From contig JALIRH010000111.1 of the NCBI GenBank assembly GCA_023055505.1, forward strand, positions 62,001 to 126,000: a stretch of 64,000 nt of DNA, written 5' to 3'. Position 1 is the first letter of the stretch; each line of letters begins with the position of its first letter. This document shows, in pieces, positions 1-10,138 of the stretch. Both the position numbers and the translations under genes were made by a program. This DNA is from Callipepla californica brunnescens (taxonomy: Eukaryota > Chordata > Aves > Galliformes > Odontophoridae). The notes below the pieces were generated by a model. That model saw nothing but the letters and a program-made list of their open reading frames with translations, was not told the origin of the DNA and did no database searches.

Positions 1-301
1 CCAAAAGTCCTCCGTTCCCCTCTGGGAAGCCAAAGCTAAGCTGCAGCCATCTTGGGGGAGGCCTAAAGGGAAAGCTCAGTCGCACCATCACTCCACAAGC
101 ACAAACAAGGGAAGGAAAGGGAACGCACACACACAGTGGCAACTTTCCAGAAGGGAAGGACAACGCAGCACAGCCAGTCCCTGGGAATAAACCCGCAACC
201 ACGAGCAACAGACAAGAGCCTGTGACCTGTCCCCAGGTGGCACGGAGGCCACACACCTCAACGTGCCAAGGGGCTTCTCAGGTAAGGCCAAGGACAGGGA
301 C
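1..301. repeat. macrosatellite, 3' part of a unit cut by the window edge
   Basis: This matches 3692-3992 almost base for base, so it is the end of a full-length unit whose beginning lies left of the window. It belongs to the roughly 506-bp segment that is absent from the following unit. It ends at the palindromic anchor CCCCG-ACTA-CGGGG (307-320). Confidence 0.9.
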
Positions 302-1882
302 ACGCACCCCGACTACGGGGACGTCGCGATGACAGGCCACCAGCAGGCAACAGCGCCGCGGGGCCGAAGGGGAGGGCCAGGGAAACGGCACTACCCTGCT
401 TACAGGATGGCCGTGGGTCCGGTGAGCTCCATTTCCCACTCAGGTGCGGAGAGGTAGCTCTCGCCCTCCGTACAGGGGGCCACACTCCCCAGGCAGCCAA
501 AGGAGCAACATGGCAAAAGGCCAACTACTACAGCAAAGACCCGAGCCCTCGTTACAGGGAGGTCGCCCAGCACAAAGCCGGCCTGGTCACCCAAGGCACC
601 GGCAACACTCGACTCCAATTTGACTATGCCCCTGATAGCAGGGAGGTGCTTTGCCCAGGGAGCCTCTTCTCCTTCCCCCCCGCGTCTGTAGGCTTCCGAT
701 TCCTCTTCTCGCTTGCCCACGCCGCTTCTTCTTTCTTCCGCGGCCGCTCCTGAAACACAAGACAGGACACCGCTAAGACCATTAAGAGCACCAGAAAACC
801 CATCCTCCTCAAGGAAACCCAACAACCCAAAGCAACTCTGCGCACGCCAACACCCACCCGGCCAAAGAAGACCTCGCACCCCCTCACAAACCCACCCACC
901 ATCAGCCCCCTACACCCCCCCGTCCCCAAACTCACCCAACAACACTGCTTACGACGACTTTTCTCACCTCTCCGACGCGACGCGGAGCTCCACCCGGCGC
1001 CGCAGGGGATCACAGAGGCGGGCAGACTGGGCAAATGGAGCTGGGCACACAACTAGCAGCGGCTGAAGAGTCAGCTTCCCGGCTTACAGGGGACCCACAA
1101 CCACCGCCTTCACTCAAAAGGGCCTGGGACTCCGGGACACAGCCGCTCCCTGACTTACAGGGCAGCCCCGATCCCTAAGGCCGAGGGAGGCTCCTTCCCT
1201 CCCAGTCCGGGGCATCTTTTTTGACCCGCACCCCGCTAACGGGGCGGTTGCCCCACACAGGCCGCCAACAGAGCACAAAGGCTCGCACACCCAGACCCTG
1301 ATTACAGGCGGGTCCACAACACCCCCGGGGCCACAGAGCTCAGTTTCCCCCTCAGCGGCAGGAATGACTCTCAGCCGCCAGGCAACGGGGCAGAACGGCC
1401 TAAGGCCGGGGTCGGGGTCCCAGCCCTGGTTTTTCCAGGGAGGGTGTAAACCCAACCACACATCTTGCGGCCCCACGCCTCTGAAAGGCCGGGGCCAGAT
1501 CCCACCCGAGTACGGGGGGTCTCTCACAGCAACAGCTCACCAAGCAAAGTGGGTGCACGCAGCCCCACACCTCACCATCTCCAACAAGCCCCGTGGAGCA
1601 TGCAGCTCCCGCCCACGCCTGAGGTACAGGCTGGCCCGCCCGGCAGCACAACATCACCAGTGCATTTGGGAGAACAGGGAGCAACCTCGATACCCACCGA
1701 GCGGGGAGGTCACCCCAGCTACAAACAGGACCTCAACCTGCACCCTTTAACGGGACAGGGAGGGGTCATCCCCACCAGCTGGATGGCTAAAGCAGCCGGC
1801 TGCAACACCGCAGCCTCCCCGGACCTGATTACAGGGGGGCGGGCCACTTACGGGACAGAGGACAAGCTACACAGCTTGTGAC
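302..1882. repeat. macrosatellite unit 1, short form (about 1.58 kb)
   Basis: This unit carries palindromic cores at about 307, 395, 464, 546, 630, 1078, 1148, 1231, 1297, 1424, 1505, 1618 and 1824. It lacks the roughly 506 bp found in unit 2 between 3487 and 3993. At 1883 the left flank matches the 3487 anchor and the right flank matches the 302/3993 anchor, as expected if the segment was lost by recombination between two copies of the same short motif. Confidence 0.88.
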
Positions 1883-3992
1883 ACGCACCCCGACTATGGG
1901 GACGTCACGACGACAGGCCACCAGCAGGCAACAGCGCCGCGGGGCCGAAGGGGAGGGCCAGGGAAACGGCACTACCCTGCTTACAGGATGGCCGTGGGTC
2001 CGGTGAGCTCCATTTCCCACTCAGGTGCGGAGAGGTAGCTCTCGCCCTCCGTACAGGGGGCCACACTCCCCAGGCAGCCAAAGGAGCAACATGGCAAAAG
2101 GCCAACTACTACAGCAAAGACCCGAGCCCTCGTTACAGGGAGGTCGCCCAGCGCAAAGCCGGCCTGGTCACCCAAGGCACCGGCAACACTCGACTCCAAT
2201 TTGACTATGCACCTGATAACAGGGAGGTGCTTTGCCCAGGGAGCCTCATCTCCTTCCCCCCCGCGTCTGTAGGCTTCCGATTCCTCTTCTCGCTTGCCCG
2301 CTCGTTCCAGCGTCACACTTGCCCACGCCGCTTCTTCTTTCTTCCGCGGCCGCTCCTGAAACACGAGCCAGGACACCGCTAAGACCACTAAAGAGCACCA
2401 GAAAACCCTCCGCCCAAAGGAAACCCAACAACCCAAAGCAACTCTGCGCACGCCAACACCCACCCAGACAAAGAAGACCTCATACCCCCTCCTAAACCCA
2501 CCCGCAACCACGCCCTACAGCCCCCACCCCCAAATTCATCCAACCACACACCTTACAACAACTTTCCTCACCTCTCCGACGCGATGCAGAGCTTCAGCCG
2601 GCGCCGCGGGGGATCACAGAGGCGGGCAGACTGGGCAAATGGAGCTGGGCACACAACTAGCAGCGGCTGAAGAGTCAGCTTCCCTGCTTACAGGGGACCC
2701 ACAACCACCGCCTTCACTCAAAAGGGCCTGGGACTCCGGGACACAGCCGCTCCCTGACTTACAGGGCAGCCCCGATCCCTAAGGCCGAGGGAGGCTCCTT
2801 CTCTCCCAGTCCGGGGCATCTTTTTTGACCCGCACCCCGCTAACGGGGCGGTTGCCCCACACAGGCTGCCAACAGAGCACAAAGGCTCGCACACCCAGAC
2901 CCTGATTACAGGCGGGTCCACAACACCCCCGGGGCCACAGAGCTCAGTTTCCCCCTCAGCGGCAGGAACGACTCTCAGCCGCCAGGCAACGGGGCAGAAC
3001 GGCCTAAGGCCGGGGTCGGGGTCCCAGCCCTGGTTTTTCCAGGGAGGGTGTAAACCCAACCACACATCTCGCGGCCCCACGCCTCTGAAAGGCCGGGGCC
3101 AGATCCCACCCGAGTACGGGGGGTCTCTCACAGCAACAGCTCACCAAGCAAAGTGGGTGCACGCAGCCCCACACCTCACCATCTCCAACAAGCCCCGTGG
3201 AGCACGCAGCTCCCGCCCACGCCTGAGGTACAGGCTGGCCCGCCCGGCAGCACGACATCACCAGTGCATTTGGGAGAACAGGGAGCAACCTCGATACCCA
3301 CCGAGCGGGGAGGTCACCCCAGCTACAAACAGGACCTCAACCTGCGCCCTTTAACGGGACAGGGAGGGGTCATCCCCACCAGCTGGATGGCTAAAGCAGC
3401 CGGCTGCAACACCGCAGCCTCCCCGGACCTGATTACAGGGGGGGCGGGCCGCTTACGGGACACAGGGCTAGCTACACAGCTTGTGACACGCACCCCGACT
3501 ACGGGGCTGTCACGCCGCCAACAGAACCAGCGGCCACACAAGGACAGGCCCAAGCCCTGGCTACAGGACGGCCTCAGCCACGCAACTACCACGTGGCTCT
3601 CATGCAAACCAAGTAACAAAAATGGAGAAAGACAGGACATCCGCTGCGCTCGCAGCACTGAGAGGGGGAAAACCCCCCATTGCGGCATGCACCAAAAGTC
3701 CTCCGTTCCCCTCTGGGAAGCCAAAGCTAAGCTGCAGCCATCTTGGGGGAGGCCTAAAGGGAAAGCTCAGTCGCACCATCACTCCACAAGCACAAACAAG
3801 GGAAGGAAAGGGAATGCACACACACAGTGGCAACTTTCCAGAAGGGAAGGACAACGCAGCACAGCCAGTCCCTGGGAATAAACCCGCAACCACGAGCAAC
3901 AGACAAGAGCCTGTGACCTGTCCCCAGGCGGCACGGAGGCCACACACCTCAACGTGCCAAGGGGCTTCTCAGGTAAGGCCAAGGACAGGGAC
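1883..3992. repeat. macrosatellite unit 2, full form (about 2.11 kb)
   Basis: This is the only complete long unit in the window. Compared with units 1 and 3 it has a 25-bp insertion near 2300-2325, which shifts the minus-strand open frame present in the other units. It contains the additional segment 3487-3992 with two further palindromes (about 3493 and 3555). Otherwise it is nearly identical to unit 1. Confidence 0.88.
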
Positions 3993-4790
3993 ACGCACCC
4001 CGACTACGGGGACGTCGCGATGACAGGCCACCAGCAGGCAACAGCGCCGCAGGGCCGAAGGGGAGGGCCAGGGAAACGGCACTACCCTGCTTACAGGATG
4101 GCCGTGGGTCCGGTGAGCTCCATTTCCCACTCAGGTGCGGAGAGGTAGCTCTCGCCCTCCGTACAGGGGGCCACACTCCCCAGGCAGCCAAAGGAGCAAC
4201 ATGGCAAAAGGCCAACTACTACAGCAAAGACCCGAGCCCTCGTTACAGGGAGGTCGCCCAGCACAAAGCCGGCCTGGTCACCCAAGGCACCGGCAACACT
4301 CAACTCCAATTTGACTATGCCCCTGATAGCAGGGAGGTGCTTTGCCCAGGGAGCCTCTTCTCCTTCCCCCCCGCGTCTGTAGGCTTCCGATTCCTCTTCT
4401 CGCTTGCCCACGCCGCTTCTTCTTTCTTCCGCGGCCGCTCCTGAAACACGAGCCAGGACACCGCTAAGACCATTAAGAGCACCAGAAAACCCATCCTCCT
4501 CAAGGAAACCCAACAACCCAAAGCAACTCTGCGCACGCCAACACCCACCCGGCCAAAGAAGACCTTGCATCCCCGCCCACAGCCATGCCCTACATCCCCA
4601 AACTCATCCAACAACACTCCTTACAACAGCTTTTGTCACCTCACTGATGCCTTGCACCACGGACCTTAACCTGGCATTACATCGGATCATAGAGGCAAAC
4701 AGTCCGGGCTAACAGAGCTGGCAAGAAATTGCAGTGGCTTGATTTAGCTTCCCTGCTTACAGAGGACTCCCTACTGCTGCTTCCATTGGA
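3993..4790. repeat. macrosatellite unit 3, truncated and diverged at the array edge
   Basis: From 3993 to about 4570 it is nearly identical to units 1 and 2. From about 4570 to 4790 similarity falls: traces of the shared unit remain (GATCATAGAGGC, CCCTGCTTACAGAGGAC), but most CpG-rich stretches are replaced. After about 4790 I see no similarity. Decay of the outermost monomer is the usual pattern at the border of a tandem array. Confidence 0.8.
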
Positions 4791-4997
4791 CAAACAGCAG
4801 CCCTCATCACAATGAAGTTGTCATCTACCACGTTAACTGTGTTTCCATTTCATTCTATTTTAATGTGACTGCGCTCCTTGTGACAGGGAAGTTCTTTCGC
4901 CCATTGCTTCTCTCCTCTTCACACAGATCCATAATTCCGGCTCCCTTGAGGTCATCTTTTGTTGCCTTTATCAATTTGTGGTAACGTACTAATAGAA

Positions 4998-5160
4998 TGT
5001 TACACCTCAGGTAGTCAACTCTGAATATCTACTACCATGGAATTGCAGGTATCCCCTTTGCTCCAGCTCTGGGTGCTTGGGGGATCTCTCCTCCAAATAT
5101 GCACACCAAGGAGAGCAACGAGTACATATTTTAAGGTATAGCACATGCATATTCATCACA
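4998..5160 (-). mobile_element. possible avian ERV LTR fragment
   Basis: Read on the minus strand, this segment begins TGTGATGAATATGCAT and ends GAGGTGTAACA, so its ends form the inverted TGT...ACA typical of LTRs. It contains a stretch, TTGCTCTCCTTGGTGTGCAT, that I associate with chicken ERV LTRs. It is short, no target-site duplication is visible, and no polyadenylation signal is intact. It could instead be an unrelated unique sequence. Confidence 0.35.
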
Positions 5161-5715
5161 TTCCAAATTCAGGTTTAATCCCCTCAATAACCAAAGGGTC
5201 CATTTTGCTGTAAACTTTCAAGCCTTGAAAATTCAAACCCATTTTGGTGGCTGTTTTGTTTAAGAGAGACACCTGTTTGGTTATTTTGCTGGGACAACAG
5301 GATGTCCGTCCTGCTTTCTTATCGGCAAGTTCATTAATTTGATTTATGCCCACCCCCATTTCTAAGTTTTGTTCTCTGTGTAACACACCTGGCCCAACAG
5401 ACAAATAAGCCGGGAGTAGCACCTTTGTTGCCATGTACAAGTATTATCCTTCGCCCTATTCTTACTATACTATCCTTGCCCCTATTTCTGCTGATCTTTA
5501 CAACCGTAAACAGAGATATTGAGCTGCTGTGACAACCATCGAGACGATTTTCATTTTTTGACTTTATCTGTCTTTATTTTGTCTTTAAATTCGTCTTTGT
5601 TATAGAGAAGCCGTTCGCATGACTCAATATAGAATAGATGGAAATTATTGAAATGAAATTAAGCTCACATAAAAAACTCACTCCAGTAGCCACATTCGTT
5701 TACTTTATTATTGCA
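5161..5715. other. AT-rich spacer with an unrecognised minus-strand open frame
   Basis: A minus-strand frame of about 92 codons starts at an ATG near 5434 and ends at 5156, directly before the LTR-like fragment. I recognise no domain in it. It might be remnant ERV sequence or chance. Base composition changes abruptly from AT-rich to extremely GC-rich at about 5716. Confidence 0.4.
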
Positions 5716-6526
5716 GCCCACAGCACTCGCACAGAATCCGCACGGCGACCCCGGCCCCACCGCCCCCACCCCCCGTCTTCCCAGAGCACGCACGGCTCCC
5801 GCCCGGCGCCGTGCCGCTAGCCTCACTGCGCCCGACCCCGCGCGGCACCGCCGCCGATCCCCATCCGCCCCTCCACACTCCGTCCGACCCCTCGCGGCAT
5901 CGCCTCCGCCGCCGCCTCGCAGCCCGCTCCGTCCGAGCGGCACCGCCCCTCCCTGCCTCCGCCCAAGCGAGTCGCCGCCACCGCCCCCTCACACCTCCTT
6001 CACACCCCCCCCCGCCTCAACCCGTCCGAGCGGCACCGCCGCCGCCGCCCGCTCCGTTCGCACCACCACCGCCCCCTCACAGCCGCTCCGTCCGACACCG
6101 CGCGGCACCGCCGACAATCCCTGTCCGCCCCTCCACACTCCGTCCGACCCCTCGCGGCATCGCCGCCGCCGCTGCCGCCTCGCAGCCCGCTCCGTCCGAG
6201 CGGCACCGCCCCTCCCTGCCTCCAACCCCCCGCCCAAGCGGGCCGCCGCCACCGCCCCCTCACACCTCCTTCACACACACCCCCGCCTCAACCCGTCCGA
6301 GGGGCACCGCCGTCGACGCCCGCTCCGTTCGCACCACCGCGTTCGCACCACCACCGCCCCCTCGCAGCCGCTCCGTCGGACACCGCGCGGCACCGCTCCC
6401 CCTCTCACCCCCCGCACACAGTGCGAGCCGGCTCGGTTCCGCCACCCGCTCACCCTCTCCTGTAGCGCCTGTTCAGCTTCGGCTGCTTTTCCCCCCCTCC
6501 CGCCTTGCACCTCAGCCCCGTCTCAC
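5716..6526. repeat. GC-rich CpG island built from a roughly 262-285-bp minisatellite
   Basis: The motif GCGCGGCACCGC recurs near 5838, 6100 and 6385, and blocks such as CACTCCGTCCGACCCCTCG recur near 5875 and 6136. This gives about three degenerate copies of a 262-285-bp unit rich in CCGCC and CGG. Long plus-strand frames here (for example 5711-6598) are proline/arginine/serine-rich and low complexity, and I do not regard them as genes. If the promoter at 6.6 kb is real, this is its first intron. Confidence 0.75.
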
Positions 6527-6600
6527 CTCAGCTCTGGAGACCGCTTCCCGCCGCCGCCGCCGCTCCTTCGTTGCATCCCGTGTCCTTTCGTGCGCTGAGG
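6527..6600 (-). other. putative noncoding first exon of an unidentified gene
   Basis: Downstream of a minus-strand TATA box lies a short GC-rich stretch that ends in a strong splice donor (GCTGAG|GTGAGA; exon end 6527). An initiator-like CTCAGC lies near 6596. No ATG-initiated frame of note is present, so it would be 5' UTR. I could not find the second exon, and the gene is unknown. Confidence 0.4.
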
Positions 6601-6760
6601 AGAACGTATCGCCCACCTGCCCGCCACTGCGCCTTATATAGGTATCCGCGCCGCCCGCCAGCCAATAGGAGCCCAGAACGCCGCTTTCTTTTCCCGCCCC
6701 TTTCTCTTCACGACGCTTTCTCTTCCCGCCTCAGCGTTCCCGCCCTTGCCAGGTGAAGGT
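6601..6760 (-). promoter_or_regulatory. minus-strand core promoter: TATA, CCAAT, E2F-like sites
   Basis: On the minus strand, TATATAAG lies at 6640-6633. A CCAAT box (ATTGG on that strand) lies about 25-30 bp further upstream, within AGCCAATAGGA at about 6660-6670. Three TTCCCGCC-like E2F motifs follow between about 6690 and 6750. Order and spacing suit transcription leftward. CpG density is high. TATA, CCAAT and E2F-like sites together are common in cell-cycle-regulated promoters, but that is inference only. Confidence 0.55.
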
Positions 6761-6994
6761 GCCCGGACTGGGGTCATCTGGAGGTCACGGCTGGGGTCAC
6801 CTGCGGGTCATCCGCAGGTGCTGCCGCCCGTCTCCTCGGGGCAGAGCCGCCTCACGGGCGGTTTCACCTCACAGACCCAGGGCCCTGATGCAGATGGCTG
6901 CGGGGAACTCCTTTCTCCTGTTTCAATGTTTCTTTAACAGTCACATAAATGTTTGGTGTTTCTTCCTGAGCAGTAGATGCCCACAGACACAATT

Positions 6995-7050
6995 ATAAAA
7001 TAAATAAATAATGAAATAAATAAATAAATACAAAATAAAAAAAAAAAAAA
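6995..7050. repeat. (AAAT)n microsatellite with poly-A
   Basis: Imperfect AAAT repeats are followed by an A run. Sequence returns to ordinary AT-rich composition on the right. Confidence 0.9.
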
Positions 7051-7362
7051 GGAAAAAATCTATTTTTGAAGGATATAATTCATTTGTAAACTCAGGAGGG
7101 TGTTGTTTTACAGTGGTGCTTGTCTTTTCTAATTTACTTACACACGATGGTTGGAAATTCTCCCCTCAGCGCTGGGTGTTGCAGCATGCATTTGCTGTAT
7201 TTATTTCCTTTAGTCCGTGGCAATGTTCTTTCTCATTCCAATGATAGCTTAAAATAGGGCTAAGGAGGAGACAGAATGATGGTGCTGCTCTCACCAATGG
7301 GCGATGCCAAAATAGAACCTATCAGTAGCAAAGATGACTGTCCTGGGCTACATACATTTAGG

Positions 7363-7670
7363 TTGCTCTGAAAGTAATGACTCCTAATGATTTGCGTGGA
7401 AACTGCGAGAGGTACAATGGGCACAGTAACTCCGTTTGATAAATTCCCATCTACAAAATCCTGTTTTTCAACAGTCATCACCATTAGCTGTGTGTGTTTG
7501 CCCGCAATGAACGTGAGGCAACATGCTATGCTTGTTAAAATCCGCACCAGCGCACGTGACCACGGTCACTGTCACTGCTGCTGACATGCGCTACACACAG
7601 CTCCTCTCTGCTCAGCTCTGTAAGCATTCAGCAAGCACCGATGCAGTCGGTGCCATTTTTGGCATGAGGG
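7363..7670 (-). mobile_element. mariner DNA transposon remnant (galluhop-like)
   Basis: The stretch beginning GGTTGCTCTGAAAGTAATG is the terminal sequence I associate with the chicken mariner family galluhop, and a TA precedes it as expected for mariner targets. The following bases keep recognisable blocks (CACCATTAGCTGTG, CTTGTTAAAATC, GCACCAG) but with an internal deletion. The opposite terminal inverted repeat is missing, so it is a decayed, truncated copy. The transposase would read on the minus strand and is not intact. Confidence 0.7.
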
Positions 7671-7946
7671 AAAGTGGTGCAGAGGGAAAGCATACGGTGA
7701 GGACCTCTTGAAACTGTTATGGGTATGCACGTTCTCTGGAAGTTCACCTTTCCGTTCGTGTCGAATGCAAAGTGAACAGTTTGAATTGGGTACAACTATT
7801 TAACTTATCAATGAATCCAACACTGAGGAGAGGAACAAAACAGACTTTAAGATATAATTTAGGTCCACATCAGGGCCCTGTGCTGGCCCTAATGAGGCCT
7901 GGCTGCGCTAACAAAGCTGTGACTCCCAGGTGTTGTGGGGCTGAGA
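7671..7946. other. unique spacer, nothing recognised
   Basis: Between the mariner remnant and the duplicated block I see no gene, RNA or repeat I can name. Confidence 0.5.
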
Positions 7947-9404
7947 CTGCCCGGTCACAGCTGTGCCTTGCTGGGAGCCCAGGGCAGGGCCTGCCCCAAA
8001 GCCAATGCTCCACTGGAGGGTGCTAGGGGCACGAGTTTCTGCTGGTTCGTGCCTCGAACATCAGGAGAGGGCTGTGTTTCTTAGCCCAGTCTTAGTGTTG
8101 CTGGGCAGCCGTACCCCCAAATCCTTTTCCACAGGGCTGTGCTCAATCCTTTTGTCCCCTGAGATAGAGTAGCTGGGCTACTCACCTGTAAAGAGGTTTT
8201 CAATAGATACAAAACATCACAGCTTGTGCTCCTCCTAAGACTGCTTAAATTATGGGTGAGAAGAACAGGCATCTCAAAACCACAGTGCTATTATCTGCAT
8301 CTTCAGCTGAATCTTCAGGGAATGACATCAACTCATCACATCCCCTAACCATAGCAGAGTGATTTAGAAAAACGATATAATCCTTTCGGATCTCTTCCTC
8401 TCCCCTTTTCCTGTGAACTGTCTGGCTTGCTACACTCACAAGTAACCAGGGCAATATAATCAGACTTGTTATATTTAGCATTGAAATTGATAGAGTTTAA
8501 GGAGTCTGCCTTAGGACAACTCATAGCTTCCAACAGTAAAGACACTTCATGTTTGGTAGGAACAATTTGCTGATGCTTTTCTGACATCTGGAGTCAAAAG
8601 TTACGTGAGAAGAGAGCGACACTTTCTTTGTCCTTACAGGAAAATGAACATGGAAAGTAAACGACAAACTGTTAGGCTGAAGGCAAACTGATGATAAAGC
8701 TCCAAGTTATGTATTTTAAAACAATGCCATCAAATAAGGGACGTAAAATTAAAGGTTGATCCAGAATGACACATACAGCTGTCACTTGCAGTGTTAAGTG
8801 TTGTTTTATATACAACCATATTTAAAAAATTAATAAAAATTCTATTTGTGTAATGATTATTTGCTCATCTTAAGTAAGTCAGTACGTGATGATACAATAA
8901 ACAGATTGATGATTACGACTACGGTAATTAACAATGCCAAACACTTTGAAAGCACTGATATTTTTTATTAGATCAGTGGAGAGAAAAATAAAATCATTAT
9001 CTGGATATCACATCAGCGAGTAGTATTGTTTCTTACAGCGTGAAAGTACATACACAAAGTGCTTAGCTATCAACCCTGATAAGATGATCACAGATCGAGG
9101 CAGAAGGTCACTTTCACCTGATTGTTCCCAAGACCTGACAGACAGTTAGATCTTTCAGATTTTAAAGAAAGAACAACATCTTAGTGAACATCACGCTACT
9201 GTGAGTTTCAGAGCTCCAGCAATATCTTTTGGACAATATCCATTTCCAATTGTACGGTTATCTTTTTGTTCTCGTGGTTTGGTTTGGTTTTTTCGTTTTT
9301 CAGTTCTGCCATGCGTTACAATTAGAAACTAAAAATGCAACACTTATTATTATTATTTTACTTCAAAGTATACTGATTCATACATTGATGAGACCTCAAG
9401 AGTT
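7947..9404. repeat. direct duplication, left copy (1,458 bp)
   Basis: This matches 26874-28332 in the same orientation, starting at CTGCCCGGTCACAG and ending at CCTCAAGAGTT. I count about 15 differences by eye, roughly 99% identity. No terminal inverted repeats or target-site duplications flank it, so it does not look like a transposon. Two open frames on the minus strand (8345-8587 and 8245-8481) are shared by both copies but unrecognised, and their differences are largely amino-acid changing. Confidence 0.93.
8090..8175 (-). mobile_element. old CR1 LINE fragment inside the left duplicate
   Basis: The text around CCAAATCCTTTTCCACAGGG followed by CTCAATCC corresponds to the CR1 reverse-transcriptase 3' region seen from its complementary strand. 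It is short and diverged, and it is carried in both duplicate copies, so it predates the duplication. Confidence 0.6.
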
Positions 9405-10138
9405 TGTCTTCAAGCTTAATTTTATCCTAAAGGAATCCAATTCCTGTCACATTGACCAAAGCATGCTAATTTAACTAGGATAAATTGGAGATTTCATTCA
9501 AAATTGCACTCCTGCACCAATCCTACAGAGCAATACTAATACGGGTGCAGTAATACCAGCAAACCAACTCCCAGTTTGGTGATAAACTCTGTTCTTCAAG
9601 CATCTTTCTCTTAAAACTTACAAATGCTACAGAGCCCAGCATCTCTCAGTCTTATGCATTTCAGTAGTAGCAATTTCTGTTTTACCTCAACAAGTGGTGG
9701 TGCCTGCCACTGACTGGTATCCACGATGTACCAGTTCCCAAACTGAGCAATTTGCTCATTTTTAACAATGCAAATGGGTTACAAGGACTGCAATACAGAG
9801 AAATCTTCTAAGTTTCAGCAGTAATACTTCAACAACAACAAGTATATATTGTGAATCAGCCCTCTATCAGAATTACCATAGACAGATTTTCTTCAAGCTG
9901 ATACTGATTGAAATCAACTGACTACGAGTATAGTAGTCTGCTGAAGATTATTCAAACACATGGAAACTTTTATTAACAGAGGCATACGGAAATAAAATGC
10001 AAAATACCGGAAACACAGATTCTACTGCAAAATCTAAAATGATCTCAATTTTGTCTTGGAAACTTCAAACATATCCTGTGAAGAAGCCATACAGCTTATG
10101 TGGTTCACAAACGTCACTCACTCTGACTCATCTGATGC
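9405..10138. other. unique intergenic or intronic sequence, nothing recognised
   Basis: AT-rich sequence without a recognisable gene or repeat, lying between the left duplicate and a CR1 element. Confidence 0.5.

Larger units (their letters stand above)
1..4790. repeat. GC-rich macrosatellite array
   Basis: This is a tandem array of long GC-rich units, starting before the window and ending near 4790. The anchor ACGCACCCCGACTA occurs at 302, 1883, 3487 and 3993. The start of the window recurs at 3692, exactly 3,691 bp later, which equals one 1,581-bp unit plus one 2,110-bp unit. Units are nearly identical by eye over hundreds of bases, apart from a 25-bp insertion and a 506-bp deletion. Each unit contains regularly placed short palindromes of the type CCCTG-N4-CAGGG. 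I cannot name the family. The many overlapping open frames on both strands are a by-product of high GC content. Confidence 0.93.

Noticed and set aside
4091..4570. Minus-strand open frame of about 159 codons repeated in each macrosatellite unit
   Set aside because: Stops are rare in such GC-rich DNA, several frames are open at once, the 25-bp insertion in unit 2 shifts the frame, and no domain is recognisable.
1..4790. CRISPR-like array suggested by regularly spaced palindromes
   Set aside because: Avian nuclear DNA; cores vary, spacing is uneven (65 to over 100 bp), and spacers recur between units rather than being unique.
5711..6641. Overlapping plus-strand frames of 276-295 codons in the CpG island
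   Set aside because: Proline/arginine/serine-rich low-complexity translation of a GC minisatellite, open in more than one frame; a promoter on the other strand explains the island better.
8245..8587. Two minus-strand frames shared by both duplicate copies
   Set aside because: Shared only because the DNA was recently duplicated; differences between copies are largely amino-acid changing and no family is recognisable.
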